64,000 bases of DNA from Pyrrhosoma nymphula (GCA_963573305.1 OY754339.1:10959941-11023940); one strand, 5' to 3'. Shown: positions 1 through 11,690, counted from the first letter of the stretch. Notes: generated from the letters alone by a model not told the origin. Numbers and translations are program-made.

Positions 1-258
1 ATTGTAGGCGGAGGCGGGCAATACTATTTATGGTATATCTATCAATTGTGGGATAGTGTAGTGAACATTAATGAGAACTCACCGCACACCCTTGAAGTTG
101 TATAAGATACTATCCACATGTTACTTTCGTGCTGCTAATGCATCATTTGTGTCGTGAAACATGAAGAAATGCGTCAAAATTCAGCTCATGATTCCTTATT
201 TTACTTGTTACTTTATCCGATGCTATGCATGGAACTCGTGTTATTACTCTTTGTACAG

Positions 259-715
259 AACAGGAGAAAAATCTCCAGTGGAGGCAGGAGTACATACACT
301 CCTCTTCCTCCTTGAAACATATAGGGAGGAGGATTTGTTCTCCTCAGCGCGGGTCCGCCACAGCAAGGTGTGGGATGGAATCGCAGAACTAATTAGGGAG
401 ACATGTGCGCTTGAGGTCAATGGCAGGCAGTGCCAAACTAATATAAGTGGCCTCAAGCACACATATGGTGAAATAAAGACTAAAAAGGCAAAGTCAGGCA
501 ATGGGGCCATTACCTGGCCGTATATGGAGGTAATATGAATTTCATGAGCTGGTTCATTTGCTAAGTGATATGGTCTATGTGTTGTCCTACACCTAACTTT
601 GTTGCAGGTCATGGACTCTATTTTTTCAAAAAAGGCGTGGGTGCAGCCACCATCGACGTCATCCAGTGATGGTCCTGTGCCGCCACCACCGCCAGTTGGC
701 TCCACCCAATTGGAG
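259..715 (+). CDS. Myb/SANT-like (trihelix-type) DNA-binding protein, two exons
   Basis: Two exons can be read, 259-529 and 608-715. The first follows a tacag acceptor and ends at GAG|GTAATA. The second follows ttgcag and ends at GAG|GTTAGT. Both are in phase 0, so the reading frame stays open across the junction. Exon 1 has the helix pattern of the Myb/SANT-like family often found beside transposons: a conserved LLETYREEDLF helix, then KVWDGIAELI, then the ending TWPYME. Exon 2 continues with MDSIFSKKAWVQPP and a proline run. A homologous gene lies at 19435-20338 with the same exon structure. Function is inferred as sequence-specific DNA binding. No start codon exon or 3' exon was found, so the gene is partial in what I can see. 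It may be transposon-derived rather than a host regulator. Confidence 0.6.
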
Positions 716-1260
716 GTTAGTGGGTGATGTGTCTCTAAAGGTGCTTCTTATTCTGTTGTTATTGAAGAAGTTACACTGTGTAATGATTTGCTGCATTTGT
801 GAAAGATAATTGCGATTCACTTCCTCTGCCATTCCAATATTACTCTGTTGTACAGTTACTGTCAAGCAGCCATGCCATACTTCTTGGTTAGAATTAATAT
901 GATTGTCCATGTAAAGGCTGCCCCATCTGCAACTGTTGCTGATTCAGTGTGTTGCGATGGATAAATGACCGCAACACCCGCCGAGGGCGCTCGCCTCCTC
1001 TATGTCTCTCTTCCTTTCCTCCGTTCCCCTCCTGCGACAACCAGCGCGTTTCCCCTCTCTCCCCTTCCGTTTTCCTCCTCCCCCGCGCTGACAAAGCACC
1101 AACGTGGCAGCGCCGGGGAACTTTCTCTTCTCTGACGGTACCCCCCAGGCCTCGCTCACTGCCGTAAGGGCCAATAGTATAGCTTTTGGCTCTCTCTTTA
1201 TCTCTCTTTCAACGGTGGAGACATCTGGGCTAGACTTAATTGTCAGTGATCGATTGTAGA
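716..1260. other. Non-coding stretch with a GC-rich, CpG-containing block
   Basis: I see no gene here. Positions about 960-1170 are strikingly GC- and pyrimidine-rich compared with the AT-rich surroundings and contain several CpGs. Open frames on both strands are composition-driven. The block lies just upstream of a tandem repeat with a promoter-like motif, so a promoter region is possible but unproven. Confidence 0.3.
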
Positions 1261-1357
1261 TCTCACAATCGATAGTGGCTCTCACAATCGATAGTGGCTC
1301 TCACAATCGAAAGTGGCTCTCACAATCGAAAGTGGCTCTCACTATCGATATAGATGG
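1261..1357. repeat. 19-bp tandem repeat (four full units plus a diverged fifth)
   Basis: The unit TCTCACAATCGATAGTGGC occurs at 1261-1279 and 1280-1298. It recurs with A for T (ATCGAAAG) at 1299-1317 and 1318-1336. A diverged fifth unit begins at 1337. Each unit carries an ATCGAT or ATCGAA core, so the array is effectively a cluster of similar short motifs. Confidence 0.85.
1343..1350. promoter_or_regulatory. TATCGATA motif (DRE-like)
   Basis: The palindrome TATCGATA lies in the last unit of the 19-bp array. In Drosophila this is the DRE core-promoter motif bound by DREF. Two upstream units carry AATCGATA, one base away. The clustering next to a GC-rich block suggests a promoter, but no transcript can be assigned. 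Confidence 0.3.
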
Positions 1358-2196
1358 TCACAAACGATTACGCTCGGATTGCCATTACAGTGGATCTCGT
1401 TGATTGTTTTGAAAAAGGTGTTGCGTGTGTATCGTTATTTTGATCGCATTACGCGCTACTATTTAATTCTGGGTTTTTATGAGTGGATCTGGACTCAGGA
1501 ATGTTTTTTAGCTAGTAGGGTGTGCTGCCGAGCTTTTACAATGTGAATAGCGGACTTTTGAGGAGATCCACCAGGTGATTATTAATACCACGGACATACC
1601 AAGGTGAAGTTATGTGCCTGCAAATCCTATTAGTTTATACCGTGATAATGAACGAAAGAAGAAATAGTGACTGCTTCAAAATAATTGGTATGTACAAAAA
1701 TAAGCACAATCAGATAAAAAGGATTCATAAAAAGGATTCATAAAAAGGATTCTTAAAAAACCATGCAGGAAAAATGTAATTCAAAATTAATGGCCAAAAT
1801 TGTGCATTTAGCTATAATACTCAGGAGACAATACCTTAAATGGAGGTTATTTGTTGCATCAGCACAACATCTCGGCACACACTCCCCTGCCCTCACGTCC
1901 ACACACTCCAGCAACTATCTCTGAAACTTTAAGGGAATATTCTCCATCCCATGATGCCCTTCTTCATTTATTATTTTATTTGTGAACTTCACTTCCCATT
2001 TAATGCGTGCTGCTACAAAAATGGAAAGCAGTTAGTCTGCACCTTTCTCACATGGCAAGACAAAATTTAATTGATGCCTCAGGATTGCCTTGGCCTTCTT
2101 GGCAATAAATTTTTGGTCGATAATTTAATGGATAACATTTTGGAATAACTCTTCCCATACATTTAGTGTGGAAAGAGTATCTTGGTTGGGATAAAT
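1358..2196. other. AT-rich spacer with a short 13-bp tandem repeat
   Basis: There is no convincing gene. Three tandem copies of ATAAAAAGGATTC lie at 1714-1752. The open frame at 1313-1546 has no recognisable domain. Confidence 0.4.
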
Positions 2197-4010
2197 TCAA
2201 GTCTTTCCCTCTAGAAGCATGAGGACCTGTAAGTCAGGAGGGTATTCATTTTCCTCACTGAAGAGGTGGGACTTGAATGCCTCACATGTATGACCCTGCA
2301 GGTACCTAAGGCATACCTCCATTGCTAGTTCCATGGGTACCTTTTTCTCCCCAAGGATCGTGTACTTAGCAAGGAGAATGTCTTCCCCCTGCTTCTCCTG
2401 CACTTCCGCATTTAATAATTTGTCACTGTTACCTGTTAAAAATTCTCCCACTTATGCGAGAACAGAGGTTAAGTCCTCCTCACAATTAGTGTGGCATGAT
2501 AACTTAGGAATACAACTTAATAAAATATACTTCAGACCATTTGCAAACTGGTATGCATTAGGGTTAGTATTGCACCCATGTTGTTGCCTTATGACTGAAA
2601 ACATATTTTCCAACGCGTCCTGGTTGCGAGCCCTAGTCTCCAGCTTTTCTAATTTAAACTCCTCTTGTAGGTGGTGGAAGAGATAAATTATGCCATTAAT
2701 GGTTATTAACCACCCATTAAGGCTAGGTGGTTGTTTTTTGCAACCAACAAAGAAGCTGTTGCTCAATTTCTTGGCCGCCCCCTCCAAGAATTTCAAGTGA
2801 TCGCTCCCTTCATGCATGGCAAATCGGAGCTTCTACTGGTCACTTTTGGTTGTATCACTATTTAAACAGTCGAACAGATTATCCATAAATTCAAAAAATT
2901 GTGCTGTTGCTGTGGCACTGCTGTCTAAATTCCCTAAGGCCAAATAAACTGACATTGCCAAGCTTACTGAGTGGCTAAATACTTGAGCTGCTAACTTGAC
3001 ACGCATTTTTTTCAGTGGCCGTAGGTTCACGTGCCTATCTGTTATTTTAGGGATTAATTTCATCTTCAGTGGATGATCAATTTCATACAAGTTTTTTAAA
3101 TGGCTCCATTTAACAACTTCACCACCAAAATTCAAAGCATACTTGTATAAGTTATTCCTCCTGGACTTGAGTAAGTGAAGGGTATCATACAGGAAGTAAA
3201 CAGTATTATCACCAATATTGAACAATGGCTTCTCAGGAGAAATTTTGAGCATTTTTGCCAAACTTTGATTGACAGGAGCTTGATCACAAACTATGGCCAC
3301 AACTTTGAAGCCCGTTTTGTAAACACTATTTATGCAGCTTTCAATAATGGGAAGTAGAGAACGGGCTGATAACTGTGCATGGGTGGTCCAAAATCCTATA
3401 CACTGCTTCCATTTTTTTGTAATGGCTTTAATCATCACTGATAGGCAGTGGGTTCCACGCTTGGGCTCAGGTAATCCCTCTATGTCACTGAACCCAATTA
3501 TTTTATCAGCACCTTGGTCATAGTATAGATTTTCCTCAATACTAATTTCATCAAAAAGGAGGGCCACAGGCAAGTCTTTCTGTGGAAATTTTTTGAAAAT
3601 AACTTCCAAAGCATGAATCACATTCATATCAATGCCTGGGCTAATGGGAAGGTTGCTTAGCAATCGCCTCAGACTGCTTTCAGCTGGAAGGCATAGGGCT
3701 TTCTTTAAAAACCGATAACCCTTTGGGCTGTGGTAATGCGAGGAAATGGCGAAGTTTTTCATGGATAGGGGCCATCTCCTACCATATTTTCTGAAATGTC
3801 CCAGTTTCATTTGTGCCTCAAAGAGTTTCAGACTCTCTGCACTAAGGTAACGAGCTTACTTTTCAATGCATTCCTTTATCTCATCCTGATAATTTAATTG
3901 AAGCTTCCTTCTTTTCATTCGAAAAATCTTTGACCGGAGAGCTGCTATGTGACCTCGGTAGCCAAAGATCTTTTTCTAAGTCCGGGGAGTATAGTGACTC
4001 TTGCCTTGTC
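2197..4010 (-). pseudogene. P-element/THAP9-like transposase, decayed copy 1
   Basis: One reading frame, read leftwards from about 4010, carries a P-type transposase. It starts with a basic coiled-coil-like stretch (IAALRSKIFRMKRRK). Next come YHSPKGYRFLKKALCLP and ALLFDEISIEENLYYD, the catalytic-domain signature with an early Asp, and then VAIVCDQAPVNQS. KITDRHVNLRPLKKMRVKLA follows, and finally the QDALENMFSVIRQQHG region. The frame is interrupted by stops at 3976-3978, 3856-3858, 2833-2835 and 2452-2454, with no frameshift needed to follow it. A THAP zinc finger was not found upstream. The element is therefore an old, inactive relic. The protein would have cut and joined transposon ends in the nucleus. 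Terminal inverted repeats were not identified. Confidence 0.8.
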
Positions 4011-4387
4011 TTCTCCTGTTCGGTGTTGATGGAGTAGTATCTCCTAATGAAGTGGGAAATAAAACTATATACTAATATCTATGAATGAATAAATGCATTT
4101 GTTGAACATGTCACCATATTTGTACATACAGTTGGTTTCAGGCGTGAATTGGGGGAAATATTTAATGATTATTATGAAAAAAATTAACATTTCTTCATAT
4201 AAATTCCCTTCTCCCAAACCCCTTCTTACCACAGAAACTCACAGTCTTCCCACCTGCATTGACCATCATACTTGCCTTCCTTCCATCCTTTTCCTGACCA
4301 TTTATTTGCTTTCCCACTCCCTATCACACTCCCCAAACGAGGCGCTCCGCCTCCCGCCCTCGCTTACACAGCCAATGACCATCATAC
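4011..4387. other. Spacer between P relic and RT-RNase H copy 1
   Basis: The stretch is AT-rich to about 4200 and then pyrimidine-rich. No gene is supported. Similarity to RT-RNase H copy 2 starts only near 4388, so the 5' end of copy 1 is missing or lies here undetected. Confidence 0.4.
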
Positions 4388-6310
4388 GCGAGGTGGTCAG
4401 GCGGGCGCCTCCCGGGCCCTATGCGGGACCTTCACGGCCGCCTCTGCGGTCCACCCAATACCAGCCCACCAGACAGCGGGGCTGACCACGCGGCGGGGCC
4501 GCCCCCAGATACCATCGCCGCTGAACCCGTGGGAAGTGACTCCAGTGACGAAGGGGAGCAATCAACACGTCTGTTACATCTGCCGGGACCTGCGTCTCCG
4601 GGCCCACCTGAACCTCTGGCTCATGCGGCGGAGGACGACCCCCTTATCGGGGACCTCCTCCGCTGGCATGATTCCGGTGAGCCCGGAGACGCTGTAGGGG
4701 CCGATGATTTTGACCCTTTCGGGTCCAACGCCTCCGACGATAATAGCGACGCAGGAGACGAGGCTGGTGCCCACAGCCCCGCCTCCACAGTGGAAGTTGA
4801 CTCGGTGGGGTCCGACGACGAGCACGATCCAGTGATTGATGACGATCCACCCGATAGTGAGGATGAGGTGATTTCTGATGGCCCGGGATTCGGTGACTTC
4901 CCTATACCGCCAGATGACGCCGGTATGGTTCCGTTGCAGGATCTGCTGCTCAATCCCCGAGTGCCGGTGGAAATGGCCCTAGACGACACACCCTTGTCTT
5001 GTCTAGGGCCATTTCCATATGACGACGAGTCCGTCTTGGACTTAGTAATTAATGGGGCCCATGTTCCTAAGCCCCAGGATGCCCCGAATGTCTACCTAAC
5101 TTTAACAGATAGTGCGGGTCTGCGACGGTATCTGGACAATCTCGTAGTGCGCGGAGTGCTTGTGCGTCGGCGCCCAGTCTGTGCCTTCCGGACTTACCTG
5201 ATTCCGAAGGCCTCCGGAGGGCACAGACTGATTCACGATCTCTCTCCCTGGACGTCCTTTTACCGAAAACCAAAGTTCAGATTAAAAGACGCGGCAGAAG
5301 CAGTGGCCCGCATCCCGTCCAACGCTTACCTGGCTAAACTGGACTTACGGGATGCGTTCTTTCAAATCAAGATAGCGCCTGAATTCGTCTAGTTTTACGG
5401 TGTCCGGGAGGCTAATTCCTACTACTGTTTTGATCGTCTGCCCATGGGGCATCGCCTGGCCCCCGCCATTATGCAGCGGTGGGCCAGAGCCGTAGCTCGG
5501 GAGGTTTATGCCCTCTTTCAAGTGTGTTTAATCCCATATTTAGACGACTGGTTGCTGATTTTACCGGATGACTTTGTGCTCGCGCAACAGTTGGTTTTAC
5601 GTGTACAAAATTTCATTGAATCTGACCTGCGAGTGTGTTTGAACTTGATAAATGTGTTTTGCGCCCCAAGAGACGAATCCAGTATCTCGGGGTTGTCATC
5701 AGTACGGAGGATAGTACGCTCAGGCTGACCCGGGGGGGCCATCAGCCGTGTCCGGTCGGGCATAGAAATCATCCCTCGCCTCCGTACTGTTGACATACCT
5801 AAAATAGCTGGATTTGTCTCCTGGGTATGTTATATTCTTAGATTGCCTTACTTTCTCATATCACATGTTTATGTCCGCAAGGCTGCAGAAGTGCCTTGAT
5901 TTTAATTTGTTTAACAAAGTTCGCCATTGTTGCCCGTATGATTTGCAATTTGTCGCATATAGTGACGCCACTCCGTGGCAATGGGCCGTAGTGTGCCCCC
6001 AATTGGGGTTGGAATTTGCAGAGCGTTTTGATCACCAATTGCCCATTTATTATGCCGGGCGGAGGCCGCCTTGCATGGACTTCAGTATGTGTACAACAAC
6101 GCCCCGGAATTCTGTACCATTATTATGAACATTGATAATCAGGCCGTCCTCCATGCGATGAGGAAAGGTAATGGCCTTTTATTCACTGACGATATGTATT
6201 GTCAAATGTATGTGGACTTAATAAAGAATTCGACGCGGTCAGCGTCCTGGAGATTCGTGCCTACGGCCGCCAATCTCGCCGACCGTCCTTCCAGGACCGT
6301 TCTCGTGTAA
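4388..6310 (+). pseudogene. Reverse transcriptase-RNase H polyprotein, retroelement copy 1
   Basis: The frame begins with an acidic, low-complexity N-terminal region containing HLPGPASPGPPEPL. RT motifs follow: GGHRLIHDLS, LAKLDLRDAFFQI (motif A Asp), FDRLPMG (motif B) and YLDDWLL (motif C). An RNase H domain comes next, with AYSDATPWQWAVV, NIDNQAVLHAM and a C-terminal AADLADRP-type motif read as AANLADRPSR. The ORF stops immediately after RNase H at 6308-6310. Breaks are a frameshift near 4485, a TAG at 5390-5392 and at least two further frameshifts after about 5650. No protease, integrase, tyrosine recombinase or methyltransferase is visible. The YLDDW motif and short RT-to-RNase H spacing suggest a DIRS-like or pararetrovirus-like lineage, but I cannot assign it. 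Copy 2 lies at 12575-14507. Confidence 0.75.
4971..5014 (+). other. Bulged RNA stem-loop inside the RT ORF, copy 1
   Basis: AAATGGCCCTAGAC (4971-4984) is the perfect reverse complement of GTCTAGGGCCATTT (5001-5014). Inside it GACA (4985-4988) pairs with TGTC (4995-4998), leaving a TT bulge on the 3' side and a six-base apical loop. The same architecture exists in copy 2. It may act as an RNA signal for packaging, priming or translation, which is inference. Confidence 0.6.
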
Positions 6311-6425
6311 TATATGCCTAGGCCGTCCATATTGGTCGACCGACGGTATATATACGCACGGGCACGGGACTGAGGCGGTTGAGTTGGAGTGCGGCGGAAG
6401 CAGGCACGAGCGCCCAGTCTCTCTC
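6219..6425 (+). promoter_or_regulatory. Terminal-repeat-like 3' block with TATA box, copy 1
   Basis: This block covers the last RNase H codons, the stop at 6308-6310 and about 115 bases downstream. TATATATA lies at 6347-6354, followed about 25-30 bases later by GACTGAGGCGGTTGAGTTGG, a plausible start region. It is nearly identical to 14415-14620 while flanking sequence is much more diverged. The block resembles the start of an LTR whose U3 overlaps the coding region. No second copy lies 5' of the element in this window. Confidence 0.5.
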
Positions 6426-6439
6426 AGAGTGAGCCCTCT

Positions 6440-7297
6440 GGCCTTGTTTTACGGCTGTTGGTGTATACTGGGGCTAGTGATGTTGAAGTCAGTGGCAGGG
6501 GCCACGCAGAAAATGTAGTGCATAAACTGATGAATGATTTTAAAGGCATGGGGCACAGTTCATACATGGACAATTTTTACAATAGCGTAAAACTGACTCA
6601 AGAACTGCTCAGTGAAAGATCGTTTTGCACAGGCACTCTGCGGAAAGGGAGAAAAAATAGTCCGCTTGATGTGAGTAGCGCAAAATTAAAAAAAAGGGAG
6701 GTCATCGCACGCTACACCAATTATGGGATTAGTGTTTTCAAATGTAAAGATAAAAGGGACGTCACAATGATCTCTTCTGAATTTGGTCGTCAGTTTGTTA
6801 AATAGCCTAGCACACGAGGGTTCAAGAGAAAGCCTGAGGCTATCTCAAAATATAACTTGCACATGAGAGGAGTTGATCATTGTGACCAACTATTGTCTTA
6901 CTACCCTTGCGAGCACAAATCCCTGACTTGGTACAAGAAGCTGGCAATTCATTTAATCCAAATGATGGTGATAAATAGCTTCATTCTATATAACAACTTT
7001 AGTGGGACCAAGAAAAGCCTGCATGAATTCCCTATTGAGCTGATTGAATCACTGCTCAAAATAGGGTCGCGGCCGGTCCCTCTTAAGACCATAGTCTCAT
7101 CCCACTTTCCCTTTTGCACCCTAACCGGGGAAAGACAGCAGAAAATGTGCCGAGAGTGCCATAATAATGGCATCCGCAAGGCAGTTACTACAATTTGCCC
7201 GGAATGCGAGGGTCAACCAGGGCTTTTTCTGAGGCCCTGTTTTGAAATTTATCACAAAAGATTGGGACGTAAAATTTATGCTAAAAAAATGGTTTAA
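6440..7297 (+). pseudogene. piggyBac-like transposase, C-terminal part (copy 1)
   Basis: The frame runs from about LLVYTGASD through HSSYMDNFYNS, which carries a catalytic Asp. It continues to MRGVDHCDQLLSYY, with the third catalytic Asp, and KSLTWYKKLAIHLIQ. It ends in a cysteine-rich C-terminal region containing KMCREC and TICPECEG. These are the DDE_Tnp_1_7 (PGBD) hallmarks. An in-frame TAG at 6803-6805 interrupts it. The N-terminal half is missing: the sequence begins abruptly just after the conserved end of RT-RNase H copy 1. The enzyme normally integrates at TTAA. This copy cannot make a full protein. Confidence 0.8.
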
Positions 7298-7901
7298 TTA
7301 TTCATAAAATGTAACATGTAGCTTGTATGTGGAAGCTTTATTTTTTAATATTTTAAGTTGTTAATATTTGTTTATTTAATAACTTTAGTTTGTGTAATTC
7401 AGCTTATAACATTTGTTAAGCAAATACAATTGTCCACCAGGGATCCTTTTGGCTTTGTCAGGTGAATTTTATCACTGTCAAAAATTGTTTGGTAAATAAA
7501 TACGAGGAATAAACCCTAGAAATAGAAATATTATACAATGTTCATGCAGAATCCTATTGGCTATAAAATTATTCAGCTCATGGAATGAGCAAGTTATCCG
7601 AATTATGACGGTTCGATATTTTGAGTAAAAAAACAAACCGTTAATTACATTACCTGTTGAACCTTGCAATACATCAAATTGTGTCGTGTAAAGTGGTGAA
7701 ATGCTAGAACGCATGCGCAAATGCATGAATAGCCCGTTCTAATTACGTGCCCGCATCCACGCAATTTCTACGATATCCTGTAGATGTCGCAGTATCAGCG
7801 ACGAGAAGAAACTGAATGACAAGAGTTCGTTGACCTACGGTGCGTGGTGAATTGTCACGAGCAAAAAGTTTAAGAGAGAAAGAATTTAGCAAAACAGGAA
7901 A
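7298..7901. other. AT-rich spacer upstream of the MADF gene
   Basis: No gene is supported. The last 100 bases could hold the promoter and 5' UTR of the MADF gene. They include TGACAAGAGTTCGTTG (7817-7832), which recurs at 17829-17844 upstream of a piggyBac gene. Confidence 0.35.
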
Positions 7902-9487
7902 ATGAGCTGGTCTCAGAAGGACGTTTTCTTGCTTAATTCGTTGGTGAGGGAGAGGCCCTACCTATATGACCCGAAAAGTGGCCTTTATAAAAATAAAGGG
8001 AAGAGGCTACAGGCGATGAAGGAAATAGCTGTTGTCATGGCCCAAATAAGGTAAGAATATTGTTGGTCAAATTTTGTCGAAAATTAGTTCTACGCTCGGA
8101 TCAATATTTTACGGTAAAAATGAAGAGGAGCATTACCCAAATTTTGTCACATTTCTCACGTGATATTGTTTACATAATGCTGTTGAAAGGATTTTCCGTC
8201 ATTGCAAATGCTACTGTTATAATAATAATAAGTGCCATATTAGTGAAAGCAAAACTCTGTGAACATTCTTAACAGCTATTTTAGTGATGATGGTATTGAC
8301 AATACACCTTATTTCTCGCTATTGATCTGTTACTAAATTCCAAAATACGTCATTTCTCAGACCCAACACTACCACTGATGACTGCCGCAAAAAATGGCAT
8401 TCGCTGAGAACCAATTACTTGTCCGAGAGAAGGAAGGTAATAACATCGAAGAAGAGCGGAGCTGGAGTGGATTCATTAAGTACAAAAATAAAAATGTAAC
8501 TAGACAATGTGGTTTCCAGTCGCCATATTCAACAATCAACTGAATATTATGTTAAAATTTCAGATATACGTGCCATCCCACTTCTACTTTGATGACTTTG
8601 CCTTCATCGAGGAGCATGTGAGTGCACGGGATAGTGTATCTTTCCTTGATGAAGATGGGAATTGCAATGAAAAGTTGGTGACTTGCCAAGGTTTTTTTCG
8701 CCATTCGGAATAAACGTTACGCATATTAAGCCTCAAATGGCAAATAGGGAAGATCAATGACTAAACGTAATTCATATGCAAAAGGATGTGTGGGGGAGGG
8801 AGGAAGGGAATAGAAGCATACCCTACATTTATCGCAAGATATTGCATTATGATTGGATGTAAATTATTGCCTTGTAATAAGAAATGGGAACACTTCTTGG
8901 TTTTATCATGAATCACAGTGTTTTTATTATATTTATGATGAACTAGTACTACATTCTAAAACTCCCTTAAGTTCCTAATAACTACTGAAGTAATTTTTAT
9001 AATATGAAATAACTTTACACTGCATCACAACATTCCCCTTTGTGGCAAGCACCTCCTGTGGAAGTTCAGCTGGAGGAGGATATTCCTGTTCTCGAGGAAG
9101 GGGAGAGAGATGAGGCTGTGGCGGGTCCATCCATGGACATTGTATTTGTGGGAGAAACCCCACGCCCATCTCGTGTTCCTCCACTCAGAGAGAAAGGTGC
9201 CAGGAGTGAGACTCAGGGATCTCCTGGGATATCACCAAGACCCCCAAATAGTGGGAAGCTGGCATCTCCCCAAGAGTTCTCTCTCCTGTCAACGGCAGCA
9301 GAGGCTCTGGGGAGCCTTAGCAAAAAGTTAAACGTTGCACAAGGCGTTGGAGACAAGTTATGGGAGAAATGTTGGCAACCGGCTGAAGCAGATAAAGGAT
9401 GCCTCATTAAAAAGTAAAATAATGCATGAAATTGACCTAGTGTTGTACGAAAATACAAGACCAGGAGGGTTGAGAAGGAGGAATTAG
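7902..9487 (+). CDS. MADF-domain DNA-binding protein, spliced
   Basis: Exon 1 (7902-8050) starts at ATG and encodes MSWSQKDVFLLNSLVRERP, then LYDPKSGLYK, the first MADF helices. It ends at a GTAAG donor. Exon 2 (8361-8495) follows tttctcag and encodes TDDCRKKWHSLRTNYLSERR, the second half of the MADF fold. Exon 3 starts at 8564 after tttcag and reads KIYVPSHFYFDDFAFIEEHV. All three exons join in frame. A fourth piece from about 9050 (acidic, then NRLKQIKDASLKSKIMHEID) resembles the BESS-like tail of such proteins. It needs one frameshift near 9365 and ends at 9485-9487. MADF proteins bind DNA and often regulate transcription. The lesion and the transposon-rich setting suggest a decaying or transposon-linked copy. 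Confidence 0.65.
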
Positions 9488-9501
9488 CAATTGCTGCTGC
9501 T

Positions 9502-11690
9502 TTGGCCAATAGCCTTGTGACTGTTGAAGCATATCATGAGGTAAGGGCTATCAAAACTTTGGCGGAGTTGAGTGACAAATTGAAAGTGGTCTCTTCTCGG
9601 TTGACTATTTGTAAATATGAAAGTAGTATTGCTATATGTCAAATCAAGTGTGAACCCGCTCCAGTAGTGACAAGCTCATTAATTGTTAATAATGATCTTT
9701 GTGTGCATACTTATTTTAAAAATGTGGAAGTGAGGTCTATTGGCACTTATAGACTTTCCTGTGCCATTGACAATATCAATGTTGTGGACAAGCTTCTGGA
9801 TCTCCTTCCCAAAAATGCAGCTCATTTTAAGAGCCCATCAAGTAACAATGCCAATAGCCCATCAAGTAACAATGCCAATGAGAGTTTAAGGTTTATTTCT
9901 TCCCTCTTGAAGTCTGTTGTCAGAAGTGATCTAGTAAAGAATCACTCTTCTCTAGATTTTTTAGTGGAACAAATCCACCTATTAACGTTAAAGAAGTACG
10001 TGTACTTCCCCGAGACGATGATTTTTTCTTCATTACTATTCAGCGTATCCCCGCAAGGTTAGAGGTTTTTAAGGAACTCTGTGTTGCTAACTTTGCCAAA
10101 TTCATCTACCATTAGAAGAGTTACTACGTCACGTGCATTAAGCCCATATGTGGAACAGTGTGACAGTAACTTTCTGCTATACATTCAGCATAAATTTAAA
10201 TTCATTTCTCAAACAGACAAAATTGTTGTCCTAATGATTGATGAAATTCATTTGTCAATATTTTGATTACGAAGGTGGGAATATTGTTTGCAGTGTTTTC
10301 ACCAAGTTTAAGGATGATGTACATATGATTCCTTGCAAGTCTAAGGTGGCCGAGGCACTGTTTTCTTTTGTAAAAAAGGTTATCATTGGGCTGGAGGAAA
10401 TTGGATTTACTGTTATATTTGTTGTCTCTGATAATAATGCCATCAACAAAAAAGCAATGTCCGCTTTCACTAATCCTCCAAAATTATCTATTGTTTATAC
10501 CCACCCAGCACACATCTCCAGGCCACTATTTTATGTTTGATTCTGTGCACTTATTAAAATGTGTTAGAAATAATTGGCTTGCTCAGAAAGACTCAGATAA
10601 GATAGTGCATTTCCCAAATTTCAATCTTGAGTCAACTCAAATTGAGTGCAACAAAGAACTAAAGGCATCCTTTTGTGCCCTGAGAAAGCTGTGTCAGTTA
10701 GAGTCTGCGAGTCTTCTAAAATACTCATATAGGCTATCAGCAAAGGCATTGTCCCCATCAAACTTTGAAAAACAGAATGTGAAACTGGTGCTTAAAATAT
10801 TCAACGACTATGTCATTCAAGCTCTCCTATCACTTTGTGATAAACATAAGATCCCTCATTTTGCTGATACTTCCAGATTCATTAGAATTAATCAGTGTTG
10901 GTGGAATATCATGAATGTCAAAACTCCATTCAAAGGGCTCAGGTTAAATGATGGAAATCAAAATCCATTAACCAATGATGAAAATGACAACAATTTTGTT
11001 TTTAAAACAATTTGTTGATTGGCTGGATGGGAGTCATTTGAGAAATCAGGTGGGAAGATGAGCCGTGAAACGCACTGTGCGCTGAGGCACATCACACATG
11101 GCATGATTGAGCTTGCCAGTTACTGCATCAATGAGCTCAGCATGGCATATTTACTGCCAGGTTAATTCCAAACATTGTTTAGAGTCCAGGTTTGGCAAGT
11201 ACCGTCAGATTTCTGGATCTCATTATAATGTATCCCTAAGGCAGATCTTCGAAAGTGAAAAAACTAAGAATCATGACCATACTGCAGCTTTCCCTGCCTT
11301 TCAAGAATGAGCTCATTACTGTATAGGTCCTTCAGGAGAATTGGGATGAAGTAAGTGCTCTGCAAAGTTTTAGAGCCAATGAGGTGAACGTAGATGTGAC
11401 TGAGGAAGATATAAAAAACTGTTATGCTTACCTTCCTGTTATCACCTACCTTGCTGGCTACCGCTGTTATGCAGTGAATAAGAAAGTGAAATGTGAGTCT
11501 TGGAAGTCACTGATGGTAGCTAGGGAACAAAGTGGTGAGTGCTTGCAGCATAGTGAGTACATAAAAGGTATTGATAGAGGTGGTTTACTCTATCCAAATA
11601 TTGTGTTAGTGCATATTATTCTATATAATTATGTGATAACAGAAAAACTTGCAAGGGAGGCATTTTTTAACAGTGCACTTTGCCAACTTG
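9502..11690 (+). pseudogene. P-element/THAP9-like transposase, decayed copy 2
   Basis: The order of motifs follows the P/THAP9 family. PETMIFSSLLFSVSPQG comes first, then TLPNSSTIRRV, IVVLMIDEIHLSIF, and DYEGGNIVCSVFTKFKDDV. Next are VIFVVSDNNAINKKAM, YMFDSVHLLKCVRNNW-like text, LESRFGKYRQISGSHYNVSL, and finally a C-terminal VITYLAGYRCYAV and RGGLLYPN. The gene is broken by a TAG at 10060-10062, frameshifts near 10262 and 10515, a stop at 11016-11018 and several more after 11040. The part before about 9840 is assigned only by frame continuity. The C-terminal end runs into GC-rich viral-type sequence near 11690. This lineage differs clearly from P copy 1. Confidence 0.75.

Noticed and set aside
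2333..2686. Plus-strand open frame of 117 codons
   Set aside because: It is antisense to the P transposase C-terminus, which has clear family motifs.
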